A stretch of 44,332 nt of DNA from Verrucomicrobiota bacterium (GTDB lineage: Bacteria > Verrucomicrobiota > Kiritimatiellia > CAIQIC01). Made by a program: the position numbers and the translations under genes. The stretch lies in contig SCQF01000050.1 in NCBI GenBank assembly GCA_004321905.1, positions 1-44,332 of the forward strand, in the 5' to 3' direction. Positions 16,485 through 24,456 of this stretch are shown here, in pieces (the first letter of the stretch is position 1; the number at the start of each line of letters is the position of its first letter). The notes under the pieces were generated by a model that searched no databases, had not been told where the DNA came from, and saw nothing but the letters and a program-made list of their open reading frames with translations.

Positions 16485-17303
16485 ATGACCCCGGCATTTT
16501 TTTACGGCTATTTCACCTTTGTCGTTTTCCTCTTCGGCGCGTGCTGGGGCAGCTTTTTGAACGTCTGCATCTGGCGCATCCCGCGCGAGGAATCGGTGAT
16601 CCACCCGCGCTCGCACTGCCCGCGTTGCAACAACCTCATCGCGTGGTACGACAACATTCCGCTGATCAGCTTCCTCGTGCTCAACGCCCGCTGCCGGCAC
16701 TGCGGCAAAAAAATTTCGGCGCGCTATTTTCTGGTCGAGTTGCTGACCGCGATCCTCTTCACGCTGGTCTGGTTGCGCTACGGCGTGAGCGTGCTCACCC
16801 CGATCTACTGGCTGATGGTCTTCGGCCTGATCCTTGGCACGTTCGTGGACTGCGACCACATGATCATTCCCGACCGCGTCAGCTACGGCGGCTGGGTGGC
16901 GGGCCTCGTGTTCAGCCCGCTCGTACCGCAACTCCACGATCAGTTCACCGCCTGGGCCAGCTTCCGCGAGGCCGTCATTGGCTTGGCGGTGGGCGCAGGC
17001 CTGTTGCTGCTCGTCAGCGTCGTCGGCCGTCTGATTTTCCGCAAAGACGCGATGGGTCTTGGCGATGTGAAGTTGCTCGGCGGCCTCGGCGCGCTGCTCG
17101 GCTGGCAATCCATCCTGTTCATCATCATGGCCGCCTCGTTCGTCGGCTCGTTCGTCGGCGTCTATCTGATCATCCGCCACGGCCGGCGCTGGCAGAGCCG
17201 CATCCCATTCGGGCCCTATCTGGCGGCGAGCGCGGTGCTCTGGATTTTCGGCGGGCGCGAACTGTGGCTGGCCTATCTGCGCTGGCTCGCCGGCGGTTTT
17301 TGA
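16485..17303 (+). CDS. pilD: Prepilin peptidase (type IV leader peptidase)
   Basis: Aspartic membrane protease that cleaves leader peptides of type IV pilins and type II secretion pseudopilins and usually N-methylates the new end. The 272 aa have the N-terminal segment 'GACWGSFLNVCIWRIPREES', the zinc-ribbon-like cytoplasmic loop with two CxxC pairs ('CPRCNNLIAWYDNIPLIS' and 'ARCRHCGKKIS'), and the two catalytic Asp motifs: 'DCDHMIIPD' and 'GLGDVKLLGG'. About eight hydrophobic segments are visible. No pilin or secretin gene lies nearby, so it acts on substrates encoded elsewhere. ATG 16485 lies 21 nt after the previous gene. Confidence 0.93.
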   Translation: MTPAFFYGYFTFVVFLFGACWGSFLNVCIWRIPREESVIHPRSHCPRCNNLIAWYDNIPLISFLVLNARCRHCGKKISARYFLVELLTAILFTLVWLRYGVSVLTPIYWLMVFGLILGTFVDCDHMIIPDRVSYGGWVAGLVFSPLVPQLHDQFTAWASFREAVIGLAVGAGLLLLVSVVGRLIFRKDAMGLGDVKLLGGLGALLGWQSILFIIMAASFVGSFVGVYLIIRHGRRWQSRIPFGPYLAASAVLWIFGGRELWLAYLRWLAGGF

Positions 17304-17328
17304 CTCCGCCGCGAACCACCGACAACGG

Positions 17329-17346
17329 TTTCCAAACCTTGGAAAA
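17329..17346. repeat. Palindrome copy before the GH43 gene
   Basis: One TTTCCAA-ACC-TTGGAAA copy between the prepilin peptidase stop and the GH43 start. Confidence 0.85.
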
Positions 17347-17397
17347 ACGACACGCCTGTATGATTAAAGGCATAAGGGGAGCAGGGTAGAAACGCTT

Positions 17398-18432
17398 ATG
17401 AAAGCAATACGACGCTTGATCGTGCTATTGATCGGAACGTGGTTGTTGGGACACGTCGCGGCAGCAACTAACCACGTGGAATTCAAACCGGGACAAATCT
17501 GGACCGATACCGACGGCGTACCGATCAATGCGCATGGCGGTGGCACCCTCTTCCACAATCAAATGTATTACTGGTACGGTGAAATAAAAACCGGCAAGAC
17601 ATGGACACCGGAATGCAACCGCAGTTGGGGCGGTACGCGCGTGGAGTCGGTCGGGATATCCTGCTATTCATCCAAGGATTTGCTCAACTGGAAGAACGAA
17701 GGCACTGTGTTGCCCGCCGTTCAGGACAATCCGCAGCATGAATTGCACAAGCGCAAGGTGCTGGAGCGCCCCAAAGTGCTCTTCAACCAGACTACGCGAA
17801 AATTTGTGATGTGGATGCATGTGGACTCGGAGGACTATCAACTGGCACACGCCGGCGTGGCGATCTCCGATTCGCCCATCGGCCCCTTCCGCTACGTGGG
17901 CAGTTCCCGACCGGACGGTGCCATGAGTCGCGATATGACGGTGTTCCAAGACGACGACGGCAAGGCCTACTTGTTCTCTTCGTCGGAAAGCAACGCCACC
18001 ATGCATATCTCCCTGCTGACCGACGACTATTTGCAACCCGCCGGAAAATTCATCCGTGTGTTCGAAAAACGTTTTATGGAAGCGCCCGCCGTGTTCAAAC
18101 ATCAAGGCCGCTATTATCTGATGGCATCGGATTGTACAGGGTGGCAGCCCAATGCCGCGCGCTCCGCCGTGGCGGATTCCATTTGGGGGCCGTGGCAAGA
18201 ATTGGGTAATCCATGCCGTGGCCCGGAGGCTGCCATCACTTTCCGCGGACAGAGCGCCTACATCCTGCCGGTGGCAGAGCAACCGGGCACTTTCATCTTT
18301 GTCGGCGACCGCTGGAATCAATTCGACCTCGCGGACTCGCGCTACCTCTGGCTGCCCCTGCGCTTCACCGCTCAAGGCTTCGAAGTGCCGTGGCACGACA
18401 CTTGGCGCTTGCCCTTGGCAGCCACTCGATAA
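17398..18432 (+). CDS. Secreted glycoside hydrolase, family GH43-like
   Basis: A 344-aa five-bladed beta-propeller enzyme. The signal peptide is MKAIRRLIVLLIGTWLLGHVAAA. The mature protein shows GH43 landmarks: 'DGVPINAHGGGTLFHNQMYYWYGE' type start with the base Asp region, 'RPKVLFNQTTRKFVMWMH', 'SRDMTVFQDDDGKAYLFSSSE' (the pKa-modulating Asp region), and 'FMEAPAVFKHQGRYYLMAS' holding the likely catalytic-acid Glu. It most resembles GH43 members acting on galactose- or arabinose-type linkages; the substrate is inference only. Expected location is periplasm or outside the cell. It stands alone, 55 nt after a palindrome and convergent with rlmN. Confidence 0.88.
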   Translation: MKAIRRLIVLLIGTWLLGHVAAATNHVEFKPGQIWTDTDGVPINAHGGGTLFHNQMYYWYGEIKTGKTWTPECNRSWGGTRVESVGISCYSSKDLLNWKNEGTVLPAVQDNPQHELHKRKVLERPKVLFNQTTRKFVMWMHVDSEDYQLAHAGVAISDSPIGPFRYVGSSRPDGAMSRDMTVFQDDDGKAYLFSSSESNATMHISLLTDDYLQPAGKFIRVFEKRFMEAPAVFKHQGRYYLMASDCTGWQPNAARSAVADSIWGPWQELGNPCRGPEAAITFRGQSAYILPVAEQPGTFIFVGDRWNQFDLADSRYLWLPLRFTAQGFEVPWHDTWRLPLAATR

Positions 18433-18513
18433 CCCCACCTGCACGTTTGACACCGGGGCCGCCGCGCGCTACACGACGGCCGAAATTGTCGTTTTACGGT
18501 TTGAATAACAAAC

Positions 18514-18533
18514 ATTTCCAAGGCTTGGAAAAT
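18514..18533. repeat. Palindrome between convergent GH43 and rlmN genes
   Basis: ATTTCCAA-GGC-TTGGAAAAT. It ends one base from the rlmN stop codon (18534-18536), in a convergent gap of about 100 bp that holds nothing else. Confidence 0.9.
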
Positions 18534-19565
18534 TTACGTAGTGGCTAGTCTCCGAATCCGTAATTGACCGCAGGCGGCCTTGATGCGGCTGCCTTGCGAG
18601 TCACGCAATGTGGCGTTGATTCCAGCGCGCTCCAGGGTGCGGATAAACTGTCGTGCCGTCTCTGGTGGCGTTGGCTCGCCCTCAAACCCCTCCACCGGAC
18701 TAAGCGGAATCAAGTTCACGCGCGCCGGCAACGGCGCAAGCAGCCGCGCGAGGTCTTCAGCTTGCGCGGGACTATCGTTGACGCCGCGGACGAGCGTGTA
18801 TTCAAAGGTAATAATGCGTTTTGTTTTTTCCGCATACGCTTTGCAGGCGGCCAGTACATCGGCGAGCGGATAGCGACGATTAACCGGCATCAGTTGGCCG
18901 CGCGTGGCGGTGTCTGGCGCGTGTAATGAAAGAGAAAGTTCGAGCTGCAGGCCTTCCTCGGCCAAACGTTGGATGCCAGGGATCACCCCGCAGGTGGAAA
19001 GCGTGATCCGCCGCGCGCCAATGCCGAGGCCGTCGGGATGGTTCAGAATACGAATGGCGCGGAGCACGTTGTCATAGTTGTCGAACGGCTCGCCGACGCC
19101 CATGAACACGATGTTGCCGGGCCGGTCGCCCCAGACCGCCGCCGCGAGCAAGACTTCGCCGACGATTTCGCCAGCCAGCAAGTTGCGTTTGTAACCGGCC
19201 TGCCCACTGGCGCAAAACGCGCAGGCGAATTTACAGCCAACCTGACTGGAGACGCATACCGTCCGGCGGTCACCGGACGGCAACAGCACTTCCTCAACGC
19301 ATTCACCATCGCCCAAGCCCACCAAAATTTTACGCGCTTCATCTTCCGTGCCGGTGATCTCCAGCGCTCTCGCCGGCGTCAATTCAAAGCGCTCGGCCAG
19401 TTTCGCGCGCAGTTCCGTGGGTAGATTCTTCATCGCGTCCCACGTCGTGATACGTTGTTCATAGAGCCAGTGCCAGATTTGCTTGGCGCGAAAGGCTGGC
19501 GCGTCCATTTCGCGGATGACAGCGGTCAGTTCGTCCAGAAACAGGCCGTGGATTAGAGATTTCAA
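18534..19565 (-). CDS. rlmN: 23S rRNA A2503/tRNA A37 methyltransferase RlmN
   Basis: Radical-SAM enzyme methylating C2 of A2503 in 23S rRNA (and A37 of some tRNAs). The 343 aa include the N-terminal RNA-binding helical part ('AFRAKQIWHWLYEQRITTWDAM', about 24-46), the radical SAM cluster motif CxxxCxxC (Cys111, 115, 118 in 'CKFACAFCASG'), 'GNIVFMGVGEPFDNYDNV' downstream, and the C-terminal catalytic Cys in 'AACGQLR'. The start codon is TTG 19565, which overlaps the stop of the alcohol dehydrogenase gene (TTGA), so translation is likely coupled. Despite the coupling no functional link is apparent. Confidence 0.95.
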   Translation of the reverse strand: MKSLIHGLFLDELTAVIREMDAPAFRAKQIWHWLYEQRITTWDAMKNLPTELRAKLAERFELTPARALEITGTEDEARKILVGLGDGECVEEVLLPSGDRRTVCVSSQVGCKFACAFCASGQAGYKRNLLAGEIVGEVLLAAAVWGDRPGNIVFMGVGEPFDNYDNVLRAIRILNHPDGLGIGARRITLSTCGVIPGIQRLAEEGLQLELSLSLHAPDTATRGQLMPVNRRYPLADVLAACKAYAEKTKRIITFEYTLVRGVNDSPAQAEDLARLLAPLPARVNLIPLSPVEGFEGEPTPPETARQFIRTLERAGINATLRDSQGSRIKAACGQLRIRRLATT

Positions 19566-20821
19566 GCGATACCTTTCAAGAACACCAACGTTTTTTCCGG
19601 GTCCATCGGAATGGGATTGCCGCTCATGCTGCGGCCCATCGCGCCCGCGGCGATTTTTTGCAGTGCCGCCGCATCGAGCCGCAGATGGCGCAAATCCGCA
19701 GGTAGACCCAATTGCCGCTGTAATTTTTCAATCTCCACAATGCCGGTTTCGATTATGGCATCAACGGCGATCGGCATCGGTTTTGTGGGCGGGGTTTCCA
19801 ACCCCGCGCGTGGGAGCGGAGCTCCCGCCCACCCAGAATTTTTCTCTTGATTCAAAAACGCCGCCAACGCCGTGGCGAGTTCCAGTGCGCAAGCCGTGCG
19901 GTTATAGCGCAACATCGCCGGCAGTAGAATGCCGCAAGCCAAGCCGTGCGCCACGCCGTGTAACGCGCCGAGCGCGGCGGCGATGCCATGCGCCATCGCC
20001 AAGCCCGCGTTGGCCAGACAGACGCCGCTCAAAAAACTTGCCAGCATCATCGCCGCGCGCGCTTCACGGTTAGTCGGCTCATCGCAGCAGATCGGCAACG
20101 CCTCGCGCACGAGCGGCAGACCGAGTAGCGCGAGTGCTGTCGTCGCCGGCTTGCGTTTGCTGGAAATCGAGGATTCGAGCAATTGCGTCAACGTATCGAG
20201 TCCGCCCGCCGCAGTCGCCCCACGCGGCACCGTCAGCGTCAATTCAGGATCAAGCAGTGCGACCACCGGCAGCATGTCGTCGAATCGCATACTGCGCTTT
20301 ACACCTTTTTCCGGCACGGCCACCACCGCATTGCGCGTCGCTTCCGCACCTGTACCAGCAGTGGTTGGCACCGCGATGTGCGGCCGCGGCGGATTTTCCA
20401 ATGTGGTGCGATTGCCCACGCCTTCGAGATAATCCGCCACCGAGCCCGGATTGGTCGTCAGCGCCGCGACCGCCTTCGCGGAGTCCATCACGCTACCACC
20501 CCCGAGACTGACGATCAGTCCCGGCTGGAGCTTGCGCGCCTGCGCCACAGCCACGTCCACCATGGCCACGGTCGGTTCGTGATCTACTTCGGAAAAAATA
20601 AGTCCGGCGTTTTCATGGGCCAGCATTTCCGCTCGCGCCAGCACCGTGCGGTCAGCGACGATGAAGACCGGCTTCCCGCCCGCCCGCGCACGAACGAGCC
20701 CAGCAAGTTGGGCAAAGGCACCCGCGCCAAAGATTATTTTCTGCGGTGCCTTCAACTGGGTGGCGCGGATTTCCGCCACGGCCTTCATCGCCAAGGTCTC
20801 GATTTCGGACAGGCTGTGCAT
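19562..20821 (-). CDS. Iron-containing alcohol dehydrogenase
   Basis: NAD(P)-dependent group III alcohol dehydrogenase, 419 aa, starting MHSLSEIETLAMKAV. Visible motifs: 'FGAGAFAQLAGLV' near the N-terminus, the nucleotide motif 'LGGGSVMDSAKAVAAL' (about 98-113), and the metal-binding histidine cluster in 'AHGIAAALGALHGVAHGLACG'. The substrate is unknown. Oddity: residues encoded by 19785-19832 (16 codons, Pro- and Gly-rich) are a structured 48-bp repeat sitting in frame between the metal site and the C-terminal helices. The frame is open to 20857 but those residues come from the palindrome. It overlaps rlmN by 4 bp. Confidence 0.88.
   Translation of the reverse strand: MHSLSEIETLAMKAVAEIRATQLKAPQKIIFGAGAFAQLAGLVRARAGGKPVFIVADRTVLARAEMLAHENAGLIFSEVDHEPTVAMVDVAVAQARKLQPGLIVSLGGGSVMDSAKAVAALTTNPGSVADYLEGVGNRTTLENPPRPHIAVPTTAGTGAEATRNAVVAVPEKGVKRSMRFDDMLPVVALLDPELTLTVPRGATAAGGLDTLTQLLESSISSKRKPATTALALLGLPLVREALPICCDEPTNREARAAMMLASFLSGVCLANAGLAMAHGIAAALGALHGVAHGLACGILLPAMLRYNRTACALELATALAAFLNQEKNSGWAGAPLPRAGLETPPTKPMPIAVDAIIETGIVEIEKLQRQLGLPADLRHLRLDAAALQKIAAGAMGRSMSGNPIPMDPEKTLVFLKGIA
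19785..19832. repeat. 48-bp structured repeat inside the ADH gene
   Basis: An outer 9-bp stem (GTGGGCGGG 19785-19793 with CCCGCCCAC 19824-19832) encloses two hairpins: GGGGTT-TCC-AACCCC (about 19790-19804) and GGGAGC-GGA-GCTCCC (19812-19826). The hairpins and outer stem share a few bases. The length is exactly 16 codons and the gene's frame stays open through it. Confidence 0.8.
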
Positions 20822-20833
20822 CAGGAGCAGTCT

Positions 20834-20852
20834 ATTTCCAAACCTTGGAAAA
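20834..20852. repeat. Palindrome copy upstream of the ADH gene
   Basis: ATTTCCAA-ACC-TTGGAAAA, 12 nt upstream of the alcohol dehydrogenase start codon. A degenerate second unit follows at about 20865-20885. Confidence 0.85.
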
Positions 20853-20958
20853 TCCAATCAACGGTTTTCAGGAGGCTGGAAAAAAACGGCGCCTACCTTT
20901 TCCAAGACTGCGGATTTTAAACTGAAGTGCAACCACGGAGCGAAAAAGAAAGGCGCAC

Positions 20959-21080
20959 GGTCGTTACGGTGCCCGGGAGCGCGCGTACAACGAGAACGTA
21001 AACGGATTGTTGCGGCAATACTTCCCGAAAAACCGTGACTTCCGGACGAGCACCGAGGCCGAACTGCGCTCGTTGAAGGG
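20959..21080 (+). pseudogene. IS30-family transposase remnant (C-terminal)
   Basis: The plus-strand frame through 20986 reads 'AYNENVNGLLRQYFPKNRD' followed by 'FRTSTEAELRSL'. This matches the C-terminal catalytic part of IS30 transposases, where NENxNGLxRQYFPKGTD is diagnostic and carries the last acidic residue of the DDE triad. No upstream or downstream transposase sequence continues it, no start codon is available, and no terminal inverted repeats were found, so this is a relic. The rest of the gap from 20853 to 21187 holds degenerate palindromes only. Confidence 0.7.
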
Positions 21081-21187
21081 CCACGCAACGCGCGGCCCCG
21101 CAAACGCCATCACGACCAAGTCCCTAACGACCGCAGGCCTCATCGCCCGGTTACCCTTTAGCCTTGAATCCCCAGCTTTGGAAAAGT

Positions 21188-23251
21188 TTAAGGCGCGCCG
21201 GGCTTGGAGTCGCCAATCCAGATGTAATCAATGCGGCACGTGCCCGTCGCAGCTTGGCCGCCAGTCAGGTCGAGCCGCAACTGCCGCAACTTACCGCTCC
21301 AGCCCGGCAACGCGGACATATCCACCACGTAAGCGCGCGGCCCGTTGTCGTTAGGCGTCACCGCAAAGCACTTCGACTTCGCGTCGTTCCATTTCTCATC
21401 GTCGCGCGTGACGAAACGTAGCGTCATGTTCGTGGCGGTGGTGTGATTTTGCAGGCGCAGGCGGACAGTCTTGTTGCGCTTGAGTGAAACGCCCAAATCA
21501 TCCGCCGAGAGCAGATGTGCGTGCGGCGCATTTTCGAGTGCGACGATGTAATAGCCGCCGGCGACGTAGTGCACCGGATAGGAAATACTGCCAATTTTCT
21601 GCGACGTCTTGGGTTTGTCTGTACTGATGTAGTTTGTGCAAATTTGCGTGCCGAGATCGGCTTCTGTCCAGCCGTCCTTGTCCAACGGTTTGTTGAACTC
21701 CCAAATCTTGGCCACGCTGACGCCGCGCGGTACGATGTGCACCGTCACCATGCTGCTCGTCCAGAGTTCGCCGTCGTCACCGACGAGCCGCAGTAGATAA
21801 TCACCGGGCGCGGAAAAAGTTGCATCGCATTTAGCGGACGCGGCGTCCGCGAACGTGACTGTGCCGGGACCATCGAGCAACTCCCAGCGCACCGTTAATT
21901 TTTTGCCCGTCGGACGGCCATCGTCAGTCACTTTGCCGCGGAGCCGCACTCCAGCACGGTCGGCGATGATGTCGTCACCGGCACTGACCACCGGTGGATT
22001 GTTCAACGGCATCGCTTTGTCCAGCGCCTTGACCGAGGAATAGGCGGTGTTGTTCGTTACCGTCCACTGCGTCGTGTTCGGTGCGGCGTTAGTGAAAAAC
22101 TTCACGCCGGGCAGCAGAACATAGCCGTTGTCGCAAATCGCGCCGGTACTACAGCAGACATTCGATGAAGCTTTGGGCAGACCCCAGATGAAAATCTCCG
22201 CCGGGCCGAGTTTCTGTGCCCAGTTATTCTGGATGAAGCGCGAGTGCCGGATTGCCACGTTTTTGGGCTGTGGACGGCTTAACCCCAACACCTCAATCGC
22301 CGCGCCAGCATTGTTTTGAAACGTGCAGTTTTCGATCACACAATTTTCGCCGTGGGCTTCAAAATCAAGGCCGCCTTCGTCGTAGCAACCGGAATCGGGT
22401 TGGTTACGGAAGGTGCAGTTACGGATGGCAAGGTTCACCGGTGCCACCAGCATAATGCCCATCGTTCCGGCGTGGGCGTGATAGCCGGCGGCGTCAAAGA
22501 CGCAGTTTTGCATGACGATATTGGTCACAGAGATCAGCGCCGGATGCGGCGAGGTGTTGAAAGCATAATTGTGGTGGCAATAAATCCGATCCAGCTTCAC
22601 TTGGTTGCCGTTGATGAAGAAACCCCACGAATTCTGGAACACCTCACAATCACGAACTGTGATGTCGTGACCGCTACCCTTGATCCCGATACCTGCCGAG
22701 CCTTGGTGGTTGGCGGGGCCTTCGTCCTTGACCGGCTGAAAATGGCGCCATTCAGGAAGGCCGCTGCTGTCGGTTCGATATAGGCCCTCAATGTGATGTG
22801 CGATGCAATCTTCGATCACCAATCCGCCATGCCCCGGCGTTGTGAAAACCACCGTCAAACCCTTGCCCGCATGGCTCACCGCCAAACTGCGGATATGCAA
22901 ATAGTCTGGGTTATGCACCAGCACACAGCGGTCGTTAATATCCCAGTTGCGGCGAATGAGTGGCCGCGCGCCCTCGCCATAGGCGCCAATCTCAGCCCAT
23001 TGTTCTGGCGTGCCGTGCGCCTCAATGTTCAACTCCTGATTGATGACGCTGCCGCGTTTGATTAGCAACCGCTCGCCGGCGATCAACGTGTGCCCGTTGA
23101 TGTTGGAGAAATCCTGCCACGCCGCCTCCGGCGCGGTACCTGCATTGGAGTTTTTCCCGCCGAGGCCATCCACATAATACGTCGTCGCGCTACGGGCTAC
23201 ACTCGCGCTGAGTAGCCCCGCCATCAATAAAACGTCGAAAATATTTTCCAT
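21188..23251 (-). CDS. Secreted right-handed beta-helix protein
   Basis: A 687-aa exported protein starting MENIFDVLLMAGLLSASVARSATTYYV, with a signal peptide cleaved near ARS-A. It opens with the 'YYVDGLGGKNSNAGT' type motif common at the start of bacterial parallel beta-helix (pectate-lyase-like) proteins. A helix region with repeated 'I.NC.F.NN' coils follows ('IRNCTFRNQPDSG', 'CVIENCTFQNNAGAAIEV', 'VAIRHSRFIQNN'; about 120-370). Next come a PKD/Ig-like domain ('VSAGDDIIADRAGVRLRGKVTDDG', about 425-510) and a C-terminal beta-sandwich possibly binding carbohydrate (about 530-685). It could be a polysaccharide lyase or hydrolase; no catalytic set can be named. The frame opens earlier at 23311, but the extra residues are basic and not signal-like. 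Confidence 0.85.
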   Translation of the reverse strand: MENIFDVLLMAGLLSASVARSATTYYVDGLGGKNSNAGTAPEAAWQDFSNINGHTLIAGERLLIKRGSVINQELNIEAHGTPEQWAEIGAYGEGARPLIRRNWDINDRCVLVHNPDYLHIRSLAVSHAGKGLTVVFTTPGHGGLVIEDCIAHHIEGLYRTDSSGLPEWRHFQPVKDEGPANHQGSAGIGIKGSGHDITVRDCEVFQNSWGFFINGNQVKLDRIYCHHNYAFNTSPHPALISVTNIVMQNCVFDAAGYHAHAGTMGIMLVAPVNLAIRNCTFRNQPDSGCYDEGGLDFEAHGENCVIENCTFQNNAGAAIEVLGLSRPQPKNVAIRHSRFIQNNWAQKLGPAEIFIWGLPKASSNVCCSTGAICDNGYVLLPGVKFFTNAAPNTTQWTVTNNTAYSSVKALDKAMPLNNPPVVSAGDDIIADRAGVRLRGKVTDDGRPTGKKLTVRWELLDGPGTVTFADAASAKCDATFSAPGDYLLRLVGDDGELWTSSMVTVHIVPRGVSVAKIWEFNKPLDKDGWTEADLGTQICTNYISTDKPKTSQKIGSISYPVHYVAGGYYIVALENAPHAHLLSADDLGVSLKRNKTVRLRLQNHTTATNMTLRFVTRDDEKWNDAKSKCFAVTPNDNGPRAYVVDMSALPGWSGKLRQLRLDLTGGQAATGTCRIDYIWIGDSKPGAP

Positions 23252-23303
23252 AAGTATTCCTTTCCGACGGCTGCGTCGCATACAACGGACAACGCGTGAT
23301 TTT

Positions 23304-23323
23304 ATTTCCAAAATTTGGAAAAA
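23304..23323. repeat. Palindrome copy upstream of the beta-helix gene
   Basis: ATTTCCAA-AAT-TTGGAAAAA, about 55 nt upstream of the beta-helix start codon. Confidence 0.8.
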
Positions 23324-23526
23324 GCCGGGGTACTGTCTAGGATTTTAGGCCGTACAGCAGGCTGGGTTATGCCAGTCCCACGCAGTTTGCGGCGCAACGG
23401 AATCCAGCCCCAGCTCCGGTCGGGCTCCGCCCTTCCTCCGCCGGGGCTGGAAAAAAACAGGACGCAGTAATAGCATCAACCAAGGCCGCAGACTAACATG
23501 CACGTGGCTCAAAAAAGTGGGTCCGG

Positions 23527-23667
23527 TCAATAGGTTTCCTGCGCGAAAGCCGCACCGCCCACCGTATCTTGCAGCGCTGTCATTTGGCCGGCGGCGTCAT
23601 AGGCATAGCTGCTGCCGGCACCATTGGCCAAGACCATTGTTGCGCGCTGACCCGCCGCGCCCGTTTC
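23527..23667 (-). pseudogene. RHS/YD-repeat protein remnant
   Basis: Minus-strand residues ending at the TGA at 23527 include 'TMVLANGAGSSYAYDAAGQM' then 'TALQDTVGG', an RHS/YD repeat unit (xxYxYDAAGQxTxL). Upstream it breaks off at a palindrome copy, without a start. It is a fragment of a large RHS-type gene, probably stranded by rearrangement. The 23324-23526 stretch beside it shows no recognisable gene. Confidence 0.6.
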
Positions 23668-23712
23668 CAAGGTTTGGGAAACCTAAGCACATAAGCTTCC
23701 AAACTTTGGAAG
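23663..23712. repeat. Two diverged palindromes
   Basis: GTTTCCAAGGTTTGGGAAAC at 23663-23682 and CTTCCAAACTTTGGAAG at 23696-23712. Both are imperfect versions of the window-wide palindrome and lie at the break point of the RHS remnant. Confidence 0.75.
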
Positions 23713-23845
23713 ACGAGCCTCCGCTGTTCACTTTTCAAGGTCCGGCCCTCCCCGCCTCCTGTTTACCTAACCACCAACTACCGGGAGAACGGCCACCTGG
23801 AAAGTGCGAAAAGAATCGTACGTTATCCTTTCCGGTTGTGCCCAT

Positions 23846-23882
23846 ATATTTTCGCACATTTAGGTGAGGCGTCCTCATCGGT
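23846..23882 (+). repeat. Dispersed 35-bp repeat, copy 1
   Basis: Contains TTCGCACATT, then GGTGAG and TCATCGGT. A similar segment lies at 44227-44261, where it truncates a methyltransferase gene. It may be the end of a mobile element. The rest of the 23713-24008 gap shows no gene. Confidence 0.5.
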
Positions 23883-24008
23883 AGTCGGTGTTGTTTCTTC
23901 TGCTGGCTGTGTTCTGCACAAGCGCTATTTTCGCCTTGTGCCGGTGTGCCACCTTGCTACCATCGCGCAAATTTGCGTCGCGTGGAAGGCGATGCTGAAA
24001 GGGGCCGG

Positions 24009-24380
24009 ATGCAAAGGAACGTGAAAAGTATTTTGTTCATCGCTTTGGCGGTGATGCTGGCGATGGGGTCGGGCTATGCCGCTAAGCACGGCAAGCCGCC
24101 GCCACCGAGCAAACCACATACGACGTCCTATTGGGCCATTAGCTCGGCGGATTCCGCCAGCAGCAGCGTCACCTTGCAGAAGAGCGATGGTTCCACCAAT
24201 CTCACCCTAACGGTCACCAGTTCTACAAAAATTACCGTCAGTGGAAAACCCGCCAAGATTGCCGATCTGCAAAGCGGCATGAAGGTGACTTTTAGCGTCA
24301 GTGGCAATCTTTGCTCGAGCCTGGATGCGGTCGCCGCGCCGCCCCCGCCGGACAAAAAGGGCGGCAAGAAGAAGAACTAA
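24009..24380 (+). CDS. Small exported protein, unknown function
   Basis: The 123 aa start MQRNVKSILFIALAVMLAMGSGYAAKHG, with a signal peptide cleaved after GYA-A. A Pro-rich stretch (KPPPPSKP) follows, then a compact beta domain (about 40-105: 'WAISSADSASSSVTLQKSDGS', 'LTVTSSTKITVSGKPAKIADL', 'GMKVTFSVSGN'). This reads as a small barrel of the type where a stated constant is tuned by a 'SGKPAKIADLQSGMKV' loop, as in small periplasmic OB-like proteins. It ends in Pro- and Lys-rich sequence (PPPPDKKGGKKKN). No family can be named with certainty. No good upstream Shine-Dalgarno apart from GGGGCC/GGA near the start. Stand-alone gene. Confidence 0.65.
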   Translation: MQRNVKSILFIALAVMLAMGSGYAAKHGKPPPPSKPHTTSYWAISSADSASSSVTLQKSDGSTNLTLTVTSSTKITVSGKPAKIADLQSGMKVTFSVSGNLCSSLDAVAAPPPPDKKGGKKKN

Positions 24381-24388
24381 TCCCGCGC

Positions 24389-24440
24389 GTTTCCAAACCT
24401 TGGAAAATGAGCAGCGTGGTTTTTCCAAGACTTGGAAAAC
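24389..24440. repeat. Paired palindromes between convergent genes
   Basis: TTTCCAA-ACC-TTGGAAAA at 24389-24407 and TTTTTCCAA-GAC-TTGGAAAA at about 24420-24439, in the short gap between the small exported protein gene and waaA, whose stop codons face each other. Confidence 0.9.
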
Positions 24441-24456
24441 ATCCGCCGCCGCGCGC

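Noticed and set aside
15783-17180. 465-codon minus-strand frame opposite aroE and the prepilin peptidase
   Set aside because: Composition typical of a GC-rich antisense shadow, and the plus strand carries well-recognised genes.
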